A stretch of DNA of 64,000 bases, taken from assembly GCF_030165005.1 (NCBI RefSeq), contig NZ_JASNNW010000021.1, positions 57,006 to 121,005 on the forward strand. The letters run 5' to 3'. The notes beneath the pieces were generated by a model that ran no database searches, was not told the DNA's origin, and saw only the letters and a program-made list of their open reading frames with translations. The DNA is from Blastococcus capsensis. Its GTDB lineage: Bacteria > Actinomycetota > Actinomycetes > Mycobacteriales > Geodermatophilaceae. A program made the position numbers and the translations under genes. Each line of letters starts with the position of its first letter. Position 1 is the stretch's first letter. Below are positions 35,922 to 44,783 of the stretch, one piece after another.

Positions 35922-36509
35922 TCAGCTGTGTGTCCCACCGCGCTCGGCGGCACGTTCCTCCCTCTCGCCGAGCGAGCTGACGAGGTCGGCGCGGGCCCGC
36001 GCGACGCGGGAGCGGATCGTCCCCACGGGGCAGCCGGCGACGTCGGCGGCCTCGGCGTAGGACAGCCCGAGCAGCTGGGTGAGGACGAAGGCCTCGCGCC
36101 GGTCCGGGGCCAGGCGGCCCAGCAGGTCGGTGACGGCGGCGCCCTCGGCGACCGCGTCCCCGGCGCCGTCGGGCGCCAGCAGCTCCAGGTCGGCGGCCTC
36201 GCGGACCAGCGTCAGCCGGCGTCGGCCGCGCGACCGCAGCGCGTCGGCGCAGACCCGCCGCGCGATGGTGAGCAGCCAGGTCCCGACCGACGATCGACCC
36301 TCGAAGCGGTGCAGCGAGCCGAACGCCCGCAGGTACGTCTCCTGGGTGAGATCGTCGGCGGCGTCCCGGTCGCCGAGGGCCGCGCACAGCCGCCAGACGT
36401 CGGACTGGGTGGCCCGCACGAGGGCGGCCGCGGCCAGCGGATCGCCGTCGGCGGCGTCCGCGGCGAGGCGGGCCAGGTCGTCCATGTCCTCGGAAGTGAT
36501 CGGCGTCAC
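35922..36509 (-). CDS. sigC: ECF sigma factor, SigC-like
   Basis: 195-residue ECF sigma factor. Region 2 is LVRATQSDVWRLCAALGDRDAADDLTQETYLRAF, with the core-binding motif DDLTQETYLRAF; region 4 is APDRREAFVLTQLLGLSYAEAADVAGCPVGTIRSRVARARADL. This resembles SigC of mycobacteria, which controls copper acquisition there. It is divergent, across 46 bases, from a gene for a zinc-finger membrane protein and a copper gene cluster, so it and its likely anti-sigma partner probably control that cluster (inference). Confidence 0.88.
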   Translation of the reverse strand: MTPITSEDMDDLARLAADAADGDPLAAAALVRATQSDVWRLCAALGDRDAADDLTQETYLRAFGSLHRFEGRSSVGTWLLTIARRVCADALRSRGRRRLTLVREAADLELLAPDGAGDAVAEGAAVTDLLGRLAPDRREAFVLTQLLGLSYAEAADVAGCPVGTIRSRVARARADLVSSLGEREERAAERGGTHS

Positions 36510-36520
36510 CGGGAGCCCCG

Positions 36521-36548
36521 GGAACCGGACGGCGCCCGGATGCGACTA
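36521..36548 (+). promoter_or_regulatory. Candidate ECF-type promoter of the copper cluster
   Basis: GGAAC (36521-36525) and CGACTA (36543-36548) are separated by 17 bases in the 46-base spacer before the zinc-finger gene. A GGAAC -35 is typical of ECF sigma factors, so sigC could act on its neighbours. Only position and motif support it. Confidence 0.3.
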
Positions 36549-36555
36549 ATGAACC

Positions 36556-37200
36556 ATGTCGTGCCTGACCTTCCGCGAGGCGCTGTCCGCCCGTCTGGAC
36601 GGTGAGCCGCTCGGGATGCCCGCCTGCGAGCTCGACGAGCACCTCGCCGCGTGCCCCGGCTGCGCCGCCTGGGCGGGCGCAGCCGAACGGGTCACCCGGC
36701 GTGCTCGGCTGGCCCCGGCGCCGCCCGTGCCGGACCTGACCGCGACGGTGCTGGCCGCGCTTCCCCGGGAGCTCCCCGGGGCGCACGCGGCCGCCCGGGC
36801 CAGGCTGGTGGACACCGCCCTGCGCCTGGTGCTGCTGGCCGTCGGTGTCGCGCAGGCGGCGCTGGCCTGGCCGGTGCTCGTGTCCGGCGCCGGAGCCATG
36901 AGCGCACCGGTCCACATGGCCCGCGAGAGCGGCGCGTGGAACCTCGCGGTGGCCGCCGCCTTCCTCGCCGTCGCGGCGGCCCCGTGGCTGGCCGCGGGGG
37001 CGCTGCCCTTCCTGGGGACCTTCGTCGCCCTGCTGCTGCCGGTGACGGTGGCCGATCTGCGCGCCGGTCACGTGCACGCCGACCGCGCGGTGGCCCATCT
37101 GCTGCTCCTGGCGGGGGTGACGCTGGTCGCGACGCTGGCGTGGCGCGGGCGGCTGCGAGGGGGCGTGCGCCCCGTCGCCGACCGGCCGGTCGCTGCGTGA
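36556..37200 (+). CDS. zf-HC2 membrane protein, putative anti-sigma factor
   Basis: 214 residues. The N-terminal zinc-finger anti-sigma motif is complete (Cys3, then CELDEHLAACPGCAAW: His-x3-Cys-x2-Cys). Four or five hydrophobic segments follow (LVLLAVGVAQAALAWPVLV, NLAVAAAFLAVAAAPWLAAG, FLGTFVALLLPVTV, HLLLLAGVTLVATLAW). The divergent SigC-type sigma factor is the obvious partner. Its stop overlaps the GTG of the CopC/CopD gene (GTGA at 37197-37200), so it belongs to the copper operon. Confidence 0.82.
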   Translation: MSCLTFREALSARLDGEPLGMPACELDEHLAACPGCAAWAGAAERVTRRARLAPAPPVPDLTATVLAALPRELPGAHAAARARLVDTALRLVLLAVGVAQAALAWPVLVSGAGAMSAPVHMARESGAWNLAVAAAFLAVAAAPWLAAGALPFLGTFVALLLPVTVADLRAGHVHADRAVAHLLLLAGVTLVATLAWRGRLRGGVRPVADRPVAA

Positions 37201-38984
37201 GGCGCGCGGCCGCCCTCCTGGTCCTGCTCGTGGCCGGCTGGCTGGCCGTGGGGGTCGGTACGGCCGGCCTGGCCGCGGCGCACGCCACCCTGGTCGCCAC
37301 CGACCCGGGGGAGGGAGCACGGCTGGAGGAGGCGCCCGACGAGGTCACCCTGCGGTTCACCGAGGGGATCGCGCTGGGCGCCGGCTACGCCCGGGTGCTG
37401 GGCGCCGACCAGCAGCGGGTCGACGCCGGCACCGCAGCCGTCGACGGCGACGTCCTGACCATCCCGCTGCGCGGCGACCTGCCCGACGGCGGGTACCTCG
37501 TGACGTACCGGGTGATCTCCGCCGACTCCCACCCGGTGTCGGGCGCGTTCTCCTTCGTCGTCGGCGACGGCGAGCTGCTGGCCGCCGGAGCCGGCGACCA
37601 GGTGGGCGCGACCGACCCCTTGGTCGCGCTGCTGCTGCCGGTGGCCCGCTGGGTCGGGTACGCCGGGCTGGCTCTCGCGATCGGCGTGCCGGTCCTCGCC
37701 GCGACGTGCTGGCCGGGCGGCTGGCGGTCCGCTCGGCTGGGCCGGATGGCGGGCGGGGGCGCGGTCGCCGTCGCCGTGGCCGCCCTCGCGACCTTCCTGC
37801 TGCAGGGGTCCTACGCCGCCGGCGCGGGGCTGGGCGCGGCGGTCGATCCGGCGCTGCTGGGCGCCACCGTGAGCTCGGGCGCCGGCTGGGCGGCGCTGGC
37901 GCGGGTGGCCCTCGCGCTGGCGCTGCTGGCGGCGCTCCGTCCGGTGTGGCGGCGGGGCGGTCCGGGATCGCCGGGCCGGCTGGTGGCGCCCGGGGTGCTC
38001 GCCGGGGGCCTGGTGCTGGCCACCGCGGCCGTGGGGCACCCGGTCGCCGGGCCGTGGCCGGCGCTGGCGGTCCTGGTCGCCGCCGTCCACGTCGGGGCGA
38101 TGTCGGTCTGGCTCGGTGGGCTCGCCGCGCTGCTGGCCACGGCGCTGCGGCCGGAGACGGGACCGACCGACGCCGCCGCGGTGCTGCCGCGGTTCTCCCG
38201 GCTGGCGTTCGGCTCGGTGGTCGCCCTCGTCGTGTCCGGCATCGTGCAGTCGGTACGCGAGGTCGGGTCCCCGACGGCGCTGGTCGAGACCGCCTACGGC
38301 CAGCTGCTCGCCGGGAAGGTCCTGCTCGTCGTCCTCCTGCTCGCCGCCGCCGGCGTCTCGCGCGTGTGGGTCCAGCAGCGCCTGGGCATCCGCCGCTCCC
38401 GCCCCGGCCGGACGGTTTCCGTGCACGCATTCGCCACCGCGGCCGCGCCGACGGCCGGCCCGCTCGAGCCCGGCCCCGAGGAGGTGGCCGCTGCCGCCGA
38501 CCGGGACCGGCTGCAGGCCGAGTCCGCCGACGAGCACCTGCCGTCGCTGCGCCGGTCGGTGCTCGTAGAGGCCGGCCTGACCGCCGTCGTGCTGGCCGTG
38601 TCCGCCGTCCTGGTCGCCACCCCGCCGGCCCGGACCGCGCTGGCCCAGCCCGTCGACGTCGTGCTGCCGCTGCAGGGCAGCTCCGGGGCCTCGGGCAGCG
38701 TGCAGGTCTCGGTCGATCCGGCCCGACCCGGCCCGAACGCCCTGCACGTCTACCTCTTCGACGACGTCGGCCGGCTCACCCAGCCCGCGGAGATCCAGGT
38801 GACGCTCACCGAGCGGAGCCAGGAGATCGGCCCGCTCGACGTGGACCTGGAGCCCGCTGGGCCGGGCCACTACGTCGGTGACGGGATGAGGATCCCGGGC
38901 GCCGGCACCTGGACCCTCACCGTCGACGTCCGCCTCGACGAGTTCACCGCCCTGACCGCGGCCACCGACGTCCCGGTCCGCTGA
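37197..38984 (+). CDS. copCD: Copper resistance protein CopC-CopD fusion
   Basis: 595 residues. A signal peptide (ALLVLLVAGWLAVGVGTAGLA) leads into a periplasmic-type CopC domain starting HATLVATDPGEGARL, with the Cu(II)-binding N-terminal His after cleavage and ADSHPVSGAFSF, which supplies further ligands. From about residue 135 an eight-helix CopD membrane domain follows, then an extracellular C-terminal domain (VDVVLPLQGSSGASGSVQVS). The fusion is common in actinobacteria and imports or buffers copper. It overlaps the anti-sigma gene and precedes ycnI. Confidence 0.93.
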   Translation: MRRAAALLVLLVAGWLAVGVGTAGLAAAHATLVATDPGEGARLEEAPDEVTLRFTEGIALGAGYARVLGADQQRVDAGTAAVDGDVLTIPLRGDLPDGGYLVTYRVISADSHPVSGAFSFVVGDGELLAAGAGDQVGATDPLVALLLPVARWVGYAGLALAIGVPVLAATCWPGGWRSARLGRMAGGGAVAVAVAALATFLLQGSYAAGAGLGAAVDPALLGATVSSGAGWAALARVALALALLAALRPVWRRGGPGSPGRLVAPGVLAGGLVLATAAVGHPVAGPWPALAVLVAAVHVGAMSVWLGGLAALLATALRPETGPTDAAAVLPRFSRLAFGSVVALVVSGIVQSVREVGSPTALVETAYGQLLAGKVLLVVLLLAAAGVSRVWVQQRLGIRRSRPGRTVSVHAFATAAAPTAGPLEPGPEEVAAAADRDRLQAESADEHLPSLRRSVLVEAGLTAVVLAVSAVLVATPPARTALAQPVDVVLPLQGSSGASGSVQVSVDPARPGPNALHVYLFDDVGRLTQPAEIQVTLTERSQEIGPLDVDLEPAGPGHYVGDGMRIPGAGTWTLTVDVRLDEFTALTAATDVPVR

Positions 38985-39025
38985 CCTTCCCCCGGCGGTC
39001 GCCCCAGGCCGTCGACCACCCGATC

Positions 39026-39763
39026 ATGAGGAGTTCCGTGTCCCTGCCCCGCCCGCTCGCCCGGGTCGCCGTCCTGCTGCTGGCCTTGTGTGCGGCCCTG
39101 GTGGCCGGCGTGGCCGTCGCCTCCGTCGCCTCCGCGCACGTCACCGTCTCCTCCGACGACGCCGCGCCCGGCGGCTACGGGAAGCTCACCTTCCGCGTGC
39201 CCAACGAGAGCGACACCGCCGGCACCGTCGCGCTGCGGATCCAGATCCCGGAGGAGGCCGCGATGGGGTCGCTGCGCGCCCAGCCGGTACCGGGCTGGAC
39301 GGTGACGACGACGACCACCGACCTCGCCGAGCCGATCGACGTCCACGGGCAGGAGATCAGCTCCTACGTCTCGCTCGTCGAGTACCGCGCCGACGAGGGT
39401 GCCGGTATCGCGCCGGGCCAGTTCCAGGAGTTCGCCCTCTCCGGGGGCCCCTTCCCGGACGTCGAGCAGCTGAGCTTCCCCACGGTGCAGAGTTACAGCG
39501 ACGGTGACGAGTCGGCGTGGATCGAGCCGACGGTCGCCGGCCAGGCGGAGCCCGAGCGACCCGCTCCGGTGCTGTCGCTGACCGCCGCGGACGGTGCCGA
39601 GCCGGCCGCGGCGCCGACGGACCCGGCCGCCGACGCCCACGCCGACGGGCACACCGACGACCCCGGCGCTCTGGCGCTGTTCTTCTCGATCCTCGCGCTG
39701 CTGGTGGCGCTCGCCGGTGTCGTCCTCGGCGTGCGGGCCAACCGACGTACCGTGTCGTCGTGA
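39026..39763 (+). CDS. ycnI: YcnI-family (DUF1775) copper-binding protein
   Basis: 245 residues: signal peptide ending ASVASA, mature N-terminus HVTVSSDDAAPGGYGKLTF with the Cu-binding His at its start, a YcnI beta-domain (FRVPNESDTAGTVALRIQIPE, PVPGWTV), an Asp/His-rich linker and a C-terminal membrane helix (ALALFFSILALLVALAGVVLGV). YcnI proteins chaperone Cu(II) outside the membrane and usually sit beside CopC/CopD. Its stop overlaps the start of the SCO gene. Confidence 0.93.
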   Translation: MRSSVSLPRPLARVAVLLLALCAALVAGVAVASVASAHVTVSSDDAAPGGYGKLTFRVPNESDTAGTVALRIQIPEEAAMGSLRAQPVPGWTVTTTTTDLAEPIDVHGQEISSYVSLVEYRADEGAGIAPGQFQEFALSGGPFPDVEQLSFPTVQSYSDGDESAWIEPTVAGQAEPERPAPVLSLTAADGAEPAAAPTDPAADAHADGHTDDPGALALFFSILALLVALAGVVLGVRANRRTVSS

Positions 39764-40428
39764 GCTCCGCAGCCCGCCGCCGATCCCGTTCCTGCCTGCC
39801 GGCGCTGCTGTTCACCGCGACGGTGCTGGTGGCCGGCTGCGGCGGCGCGGCGGACGGCAGCACCGGGGAGCACGACCACTCCGCCGGCGCACCGGCGGTG
39901 GTCGAGGCACCGGAGGACGAGTACGCCGGGCTGGACCTGACCGAGCCCTACCGCCGGCCGTCGTTCACCCTCACCGACACCACCGGGGCCCCGTACGACT
40001 TCGAGGCGGCCACCGGCGGCGAGCCCACGCTGCTGTTCTTCGGGTACACGAACTGCCCCGACATCTGCCCCACCACGATGGCCGACGTCGCGGTGGCGCT
40101 GCGCGGGCTGGAGCCGGAGCTGGCCGAGCAGGTCCAGGTGGTCTTCGTGACGACCGATCCGGCCACCGACACCCCGGAGGTGCTGGGGGAGTACCTCGAC
40201 CGGTTCGACGCCGACCTGCCCACGTCCTTCGTCGGGCTCACCGGTGACCAAGCGGCCATCGACAAGGCCCAGCTGGCAGCCGGGGTGCCCCAGGCGGAGG
40301 ACAACGGTCGGCTGCACTCGACGTTGCTGCTGCTGTACGGCGCCGACGACGCGGCGCACGTGGCCTTCGACGCCGGGAACACCGCCCGCGACATCGCCGA
40401 CGACCTCCGCGTGGTGGCGGGCGGGTGA
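39760..40428 (+). CDS. SCO1/SenC family copper chaperone lipoprotein
   Basis: 222 residues. A lipobox (LVAGCGG) follows a short hydrophobic signal. The thioredoxin-like domain carries the copper site CPDICPT, with the two Cys of the CxxxC pair, and the distal His in GRLHSTLLL. SCO proteins deliver copper to the CuA site of cytochrome oxidase. The GTG at 39760 overlaps the ycnI stop by 4 bases. Confidence 0.93.
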   Translation: MSSAARRRSRSCLPALLFTATVLVAGCGGAADGSTGEHDHSAGAPAVVEAPEDEYAGLDLTEPYRRPSFTLTDTTGAPYDFEAATGGEPTLLFFGYTNCPDICPTTMADVAVALRGLEPELAEQVQVVFVTTDPATDTPEVLGEYLDRFDADLPTSFVGLTGDQAAIDKAQLAAGVPQAEDNGRLHSTLLLLYGADDAAHVAFDAGNTARDIADDLRVVAGG

Positions 40429-40501
40429 GCGAGCTTGCGAGCTCACGCATGGGCACAGCAGCGGCGCGAACGCGGCCGACGAGCGCCGGCGAGGAGGTCC
40501 A

Positions 40502-41578
40502 GTGACCCGCGTGCTGGGCCGGCTACTCACCGTCCTGGGCGGTCTGCTGGCGCTGCTGGCGGTGGCCGGCCCGGCGTCGGCGCACGCCGGCGGTGAAGCG
40601 GCCGGGAGCGACTTCGACGGCCGGCTGGCCGCGGTGACCCCCGAGCTGACCGGGGTGACCGTGCGGGTGCTGCAGTTCGGGGACGAGCTCGAGCTGGTGA
40701 ACGGCTCCGGTACCGAGGTCCTGGTACCGGGCTACTCCGGCGAGCCCTACCTGCGCATCGGGCCCGATGGCGTCTGGCGCAACGCGCACAGCCCGGCCAC
40801 CTACATCAATCTCGACCGCTACGGGCGGACGACGCTGCCCGAGCACGCCGATCCGGTCGCCGATCCCCGGTGGGAGCAGGTCTCGACGGAGCCGGAGTAC
40901 GTCTGGCACGACCACCGCACGCACTGGATGAGCGAGGACGTCCTGCCACCGCAGGTGGCCGCCGACCCGACGCGGGAACACGTGATCTCCGAGTGGATCG
41001 TCCCGCTCCGGCACGGGGAGGTCGAGGCCGAGATCGCGGGGGTGCTCACCTGGAGCCCGCCGCCCTCGCCGTGGCTGGTCTGGCCGCTGGTCGCGGGGCT
41101 GCTCGCGGTGGCGGTCGCCGCCGGGCTGGTGGCCCGGACACCGCGGCTGCTGGGCGCCCTGCTCGGCGTCGGTGCGCTGGGCGCACTGTGGCACGCCCTG
41201 GCGACGCCGGAGCCCTCGGTGACCACCGGCTCCCACCTCGGCGCGGTCGTCTCCGCGCTGCTCCCGGCCGGCGCCACGCTGCTGTGCGCGGTCCTTGGCG
41301 CGCGAGCGGCATGGCGCGGCAAGGGTGCGATGACCGGCCTGCTGGCCGTCGTCACCGGCTGGCTGCTGCTGGTGCAGGGGTTGCCCGACGTCGACGTCCT
41401 GTGGTCGGCCAACGTGCTCTCCGCCGGGCCGCAGTCGGTCGCCCGGGTCGCGGTGGGGCTGCTGGCGACCCTGGGCATCGGGCTCGTGATCGGCGGGATC
41501 GCCGCCGTGCGCCGGTTCCGCGAGGGCCGTGCCGTACCCGCGGGAACCGGCGCCGACCGACCGGTGCCGGTGGCCTGA
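40502..41578 (+). CDS. Conserved membrane protein of the copper cluster
   Basis: 358 residues with a signal peptide ending PASA and mature start HAGGEAAGSDFDGRL, which puts a His at the N-terminus as in the neighbouring CopC and YcnI proteins. A beta-rich outside domain (GVTVRVLQFGDELELVN, RIGPDGVWRNAHSPATY) is followed by WHDHRTHWM, a His-rich segment, and then five or so membrane helices to the C-terminus. No family name is recognised. The GTG at 40502 follows GAGGAGGT. Confidence 0.75.
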   Translation: MTRVLGRLLTVLGGLLALLAVAGPASAHAGGEAAGSDFDGRLAAVTPELTGVTVRVLQFGDELELVNGSGTEVLVPGYSGEPYLRIGPDGVWRNAHSPATYINLDRYGRTTLPEHADPVADPRWEQVSTEPEYVWHDHRTHWMSEDVLPPQVAADPTREHVISEWIVPLRHGEVEAEIAGVLTWSPPPSPWLVWPLVAGLLAVAVAAGLVARTPRLLGALLGVGALGALWHALATPEPSVTTGSHLGAVVSALLPAGATLLCAVLGARAAWRGKGAMTGLLAVVTGWLLLVQGLPDVDVLWSANVLSAGPQSVARVAVGLLATLGIGLVIGGIAAVRRFREGRAVPAGTGADRPVPVA

Positions 41579-41600
41579 CGGCGGTTCCCGCGGGGTGGGA

Positions 41601-42425
41601 TCAGGCGATCTCGGCGACGATGTTCGGTGCCTGGCCGCCGAGCAGGGTGTTGGCCCGGGCCAGGTCCCCCTCGAAGTCGACCTCGACGGCGTCGTAACCG
41701 GAGATGTCCACCGCCCGCACCCGCAGGCCGCGCTCGGCGATCGCCGTCTCGATGCCCCGCTCGAAGTAGTCCTCGTGCGAGCAGGCGTCCAGGTGCGCGA
41801 CGAGGGTCGCCTTGTCGGCGGCGGACACGTAGTTGATGCCCACCGCCTCGCCGAGCCCCCCGCGCACGGCCTTCGACAGCTCCCGGATGTAGCCGTCGCC
41901 GTCGAGGGTGTACTTGACCTCCTCCTCGGCGACGGTGTTGGTGTCGACGCAGACGAAGCTCTGGTCGGCCGCGAGCTGGGGCAGCGTCTGCCCGAGCACC
42001 GCCGGGTCGAACACGACGTCTCCGTTGAGCCACAGGACGCCGCCCTCGCGGGTGCTGCGCAGCCCGCGGAGGAGGCTCTTCGAGGTGTTGGTCACGGCGA
42101 AGTCGGGGTTGTAGGCGAACAGCAGGTCGGGGGCGGCCTGCATCACCAGGTCGCTGCGGTAGCCGACCACCGCGGTGATCGACACGTCGGCACCGAGGAC
42201 GGTGCGCAGCCCGTCGAGCTGACGCTGCAGGATGCTGCGCCCGTCGTTGAGCCGGGTCAGCGGCTTGGGCTCCTGCCGGCCCAGCCGGGTGCCCATCCCG
42301 GCGGCGAGGATGACGACCTGCACCGACGAGGCCGACCGACGGACCGCCGGCGTGCGGGTCAGATAGGGGAACAGACCCCGGCGGACGGGGTCGAACACGC
42401 GGTCACCGGTCCGCACGGACATCAT
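41601..42425 (-). CDS. Nucleotidyltransferase (LicC-like/sugar nucleotidyltransferase)
   Basis: 274 residues. The nucleotidyltransferase core is VQVVILAAGMGTRLGRQEPKPLTRL, with the P-loop-like AAGMGTRLG and the Lys of PKP, and the metal site is in VLWLNGDVVFD. It most likely makes CDP- or UDP-linked alcohols or sugars for a wall polymer. The start overlaps the end of the CDP-glycerol transferase gene by 23 bases; two ATGs (42425, 42422) are adjacent. The pairing suggests that it supplies the activated donor to that enzyme (inference). Confidence 0.85.
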   Translation of the reverse strand: MMSVRTGDRVFDPVRRGLFPYLTRTPAVRRSASSVQVVILAAGMGTRLGRQEPKPLTRLNDGRSILQRQLDGLRTVLGADVSITAVVGYRSDLVMQAAPDLLFAYNPDFAVTNTSKSLLRGLRSTREGGVLWLNGDVVFDPAVLGQTLPQLAADQSFVCVDTNTVAEEEVKYTLDGDGYIRELSKAVRGGLGEAVGINYVSAADKATLVAHLDACSHEDYFERGIETAIAERGLRVRAVDISGYDAVEVDFEGDLARANTLLGGQAPNIVAEIA

Positions 42426-43536
42426 CTCCCTCAGGGGTGGTGGTGCTGGTCTGCCCGGGCGCGGTCGCGGCCGGGAGGATCAGGTCGAGGACGCGCCGGG
42501 TGGCGGCGCCGTCCTCCAGGTGGCAGAACGTCTCGCGGAACCGGGCGTAGCGCTCGGCGTGCGCGGCGGTGACCGCGTCGATCCCGGCGATCGCGTCGAT
42601 GACCTCGGCGCTGGTGGAGAGCAGGGGGCCGGGGGCGACGTCGGCGAAGTCGAAGTAGAAGCCGCGCAGCTGGTCGCGGTAGCGCTCCAGATCGTAGGTG
42701 AAGAAGACCAGCGGCTTGCCGGTGATCGCGAAGTCGAACATCGCCGACGAGTAGTCGGTGACCATCAGGTCGGCCGCGAGGTAGAGCTCGGTGACGTCCG
42801 GATGGCGCGAGACGTCCAGGGCGTGGCTCGACTCCACGGCCGTCAGCCGGTCGGACACCATGTGGTGGAGGCGGAGCAGGAGGACGTGGTCGGGGCCGAG
42901 CCGGCGGCGGAAGTCAGCCAGGTCGACGGCGAGCTGGAAGTCGCGCGCCGACCGGTCGAACACCAGGTCGTCCCGCCACGTCGGGGTGTAGAGCACGACG
43001 GTCTGGTGATCGGCGATGCCCAGCGCCGCGCGGACCTGCGCGCGCACGACGTCGCGCGCGGGGGAGCTCAGCAGGTCGTTCCGCGGCAAGCCGGTCTCGT
43101 GCACCGGCCCGCGGAAGCCGAACGCCCGGCGCAGCCGTTCCGACGAGGCCGCGTTGGGCGACAGCAGGTGGTCCCACCGCGCGACGTCCAGGTCGGGCAG
43201 CGTGAGCCAGCCTTCCGGCGCGTCGGGCACGTCGTGGTGGATGCGCTTGAGCGGGGTCCCGTGCCACGTCTGGACGTACGTGGCGCCCGGCTTCTTGCTC
43301 CACGGCATGGAGATGCAGTCGTTGGCGATCACCAGGTCGGCTGCCTCGAGTGCACCGATCGCGTCGTCGGTGCGTGCGCGGACGGTCCGGACGTCCGCGG
43401 GGAACAGGTGCCGCGTCTCCTCGGTGCACAACCAGGTGTGCTCCACGTCGCCGGTCAGACGCGTCGCGAGTGCCTCGTAGATCGCCCGGGGGCTGTCGGC
43501 GAACTGGCCGCGGAAGGTGTAGTAGGCGATCCTCAC
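42403..43536 (-). CDS. CDP-glycerol glycerophosphotransferase family protein
   Basis: 377-residue glycosyltransferase-B-like enzyme of the TagB/TagF class that adds polyol-phosphate units in teichoic-acid-like polymers. Conserved parts are YVQTWHGTPLKRIHHD, GLPRNDLL, VVLYTPTWRDD, LLLRLHHMVSD, ADLMVTDYSSAMFDFAITGKPLVFF and FCHLEDGAATRR. The GTG at 43536 (VRIAYYTFRG) is preferred because AGGA lies 8 bases upstream; an open frame continues to 43575. It is co-directional and overlapping with the nucleotidyltransferase. Confidence 0.88.
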   Translation of the reverse strand: MRIAYYTFRGQFADSPRAIYEALATRLTGDVEHTWLCTEETRHLFPADVRTVRARTDDAIGALEAADLVIANDCISMPWSKKPGATYVQTWHGTPLKRIHHDVPDAPEGWLTLPDLDVARWDHLLSPNAASSERLRRAFGFRGPVHETGLPRNDLLSSPARDVVRAQVRAALGIADHQTVVLYTPTWRDDLVFDRSARDFQLAVDLADFRRRLGPDHVLLLRLHHMVSDRLTAVESSHALDVSRHPDVTELYLAADLMVTDYSSAMFDFAITGKPLVFFTYDLERYRDQLRGFYFDFADVAPGPLLSTSAEVIDAIAGIDAVTAAHAERYARFRETFCHLEDGAATRRVLDLILPAATAPGQTSTTTPEGDDVRADR

Positions 43537-43997
43537 TGCGGAGTTCCTGCGACGGTGAGGTTCCCGCATCTCCACGGCGTCAACGCATCCCTCTTCTCCA
43601 GTGTCGTCGCGACGGATCGCGGATCGGGCAGGGCACGGCGTGAAGTGGCGTGGCGACCACGAGCAACGGCGTCGTGCGGATGTCCGACGTCATTTCGGTG
43701 GACCCGGGCAGGCCCCAACTGTTGTCGTCGGAGGAGTCATCATGCCCGATCGTGACCCGGAGGAAACGGAGCCCCTCCGGCCCGCAACGGCAGCCTCCAC
43801 GACCCGCAGGTTCCCGCAGGAATCACATCGCTGTCAGTAGTTCCTGCCACGGGTGGGACGGAAGCGTCCTGTGGTGCGGTTCACGACGGCATGTCGCGAG
43901 CGACGCGCCGTACACCCGGTTACGAACGGGTCACGGAATGTTTCGATGTGTGCAGCCCGATCGGGCTGTACGTCGGGATCGCGAGACGGGCAGGTGC
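43537..43997. other. 461-base spacer upstream of the M23 endopeptidase
   Basis: Divergent spacer between the wall-polymer genes and the M23 gene. It holds one small candidate frame (43742-43840) and GTTACGAACGGGTCAC at about 43919, near the likely M23 promoter. I looked for a c-di-AMP riboswitch, common before actinobacterial wall hydrolases, and saw no convincing match. Confidence 0.5.
43742..43840 (+). CDS. Possible 32-residue small protein
   Basis: ATG at 43742 is preceded by a strong Shine-Dalgarno (GGAGGAG, 5 bases away). The product starts MPDRDPEETEPLRPATAAS and is hydrophilic with no recognisable motif. The ribosome-binding site is the only positive evidence; it may be a remnant of a longer gene. 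Confidence 0.25.
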   Translation: MPDRDPEETEPLRPATAASTTRRFPQESHRCQ

Positions 43998-44783
43998 ATG
44001 GAGTCAGCGTTCGGCCAGGTGCCCCCGACGGAGCTGCTCGGCGCGGTGCAGGCCCCGTCGGGTCGCGCCGCAGCCCGGCGGGCTCGCCGCCCCGCCCGGA
44101 CGCAGGCGCGCCGCAGCCCGGCGATGCTCCTGGGGGCGCTGCTCCTCGGCGGGGTCCTGGCCGCCGGCATCGGCCTGCCCGGCGCCCCGGTGGCCTCGGC
44201 CGAGGCCACCTCCGTGCTCGACGCCCAGGATGCCCTGCTCACCACCGAGGAAGGCGTCGAGGTCCACCCACAGGCGTCCATCTCCGTCGCCGAGGCCCAG
44301 GCCCGCCTCCAGGAGGTGGCCGCCTCCCGCGCCGCCCGGGCCCAGCGGCAGGCCGCGGAAGCCGCCGCCGCGGCCGAGGCCGCCCGCCCGAAGGCGGTGC
44401 TGCCGGTCACCGGCGCGCGTCTCACCAGTGGCTACGGCAGCCGCTGGGGCACATTCCACTACGGCATCGACCTCGCCGCGCCCATGCGAACGCCGGAGTA
44501 CGCCGCCATGGACGGAGTGGTCCTGCGGGCCGGATCGGCCAGCGGCTTCGGGCTGGTGATCCAGATCCTGCACGAGAACGGCGACGTCACCGTCTACGGC
44601 CACATGGACAAGATCCTGGTCGAGCCCGGGCAGTACGTGGAGGCGGGGGAGACCATCGCCCTGCTCGGCAACCGTGGTCAGTCGACCGGCCCGCACCTGC
44701 ACTTCGAGGTGCACCAGGGCGGGCTCGACGGGAAACGGGTCGATCCGGTCCGGTGGCTGGCTGCCCGCGGCGTGGAGGTCTGA
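43998..44783 (+). CDS. M23-family peptidoglycan endopeptidase
   Basis: 261 residues. The N-terminus has a basic stretch and a signal/anchor helix (AMLLGALLLGGVLAAGIGLPGAP), then an Ala-rich coiled coil (VAEAQARLQEVAASRAARAQ). The LytM/M23 domain has the zinc ligands HYGIDLAAP (H-x3-D) and HLHFEVH (HxH), plus TVYGHMDKI. It cleaves peptidoglycan cross-links outside the membrane. ATG at 43998 gives the best fit. Its last 106 bases are overlapped in antisense by the run-through frame of the integrase. A short stem (44795-44801 with 44810-44816) follows the stop. Confidence 0.92.
   Translation: MESAFGQVPPTELLGAVQAPSGRAAARRARRPARTQARRSPAMLLGALLLGGVLAAGIGLPGAPVASAEATSVLDAQDALLTTEEGVEVHPQASISVAEAQARLQEVAASRAARAQRQAAEAAAAAEAARPKAVLPVTGARLTSGYGSRWGTFHYGIDLAAPMRTPEYAAMDGVVLRAGSASGFGLVIQILHENGDVTVYGHMDKILVEPGQYVEAGETIALLGNRGQSTGPHLHFEVHQGGLDGKRVDPVRWLAARGVEV

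Noticed and set aside
43537..43997. c-di-AMP (ydaO-type) riboswitch before the M23 gene
   Set aside because: The conserved core segments could not be found.
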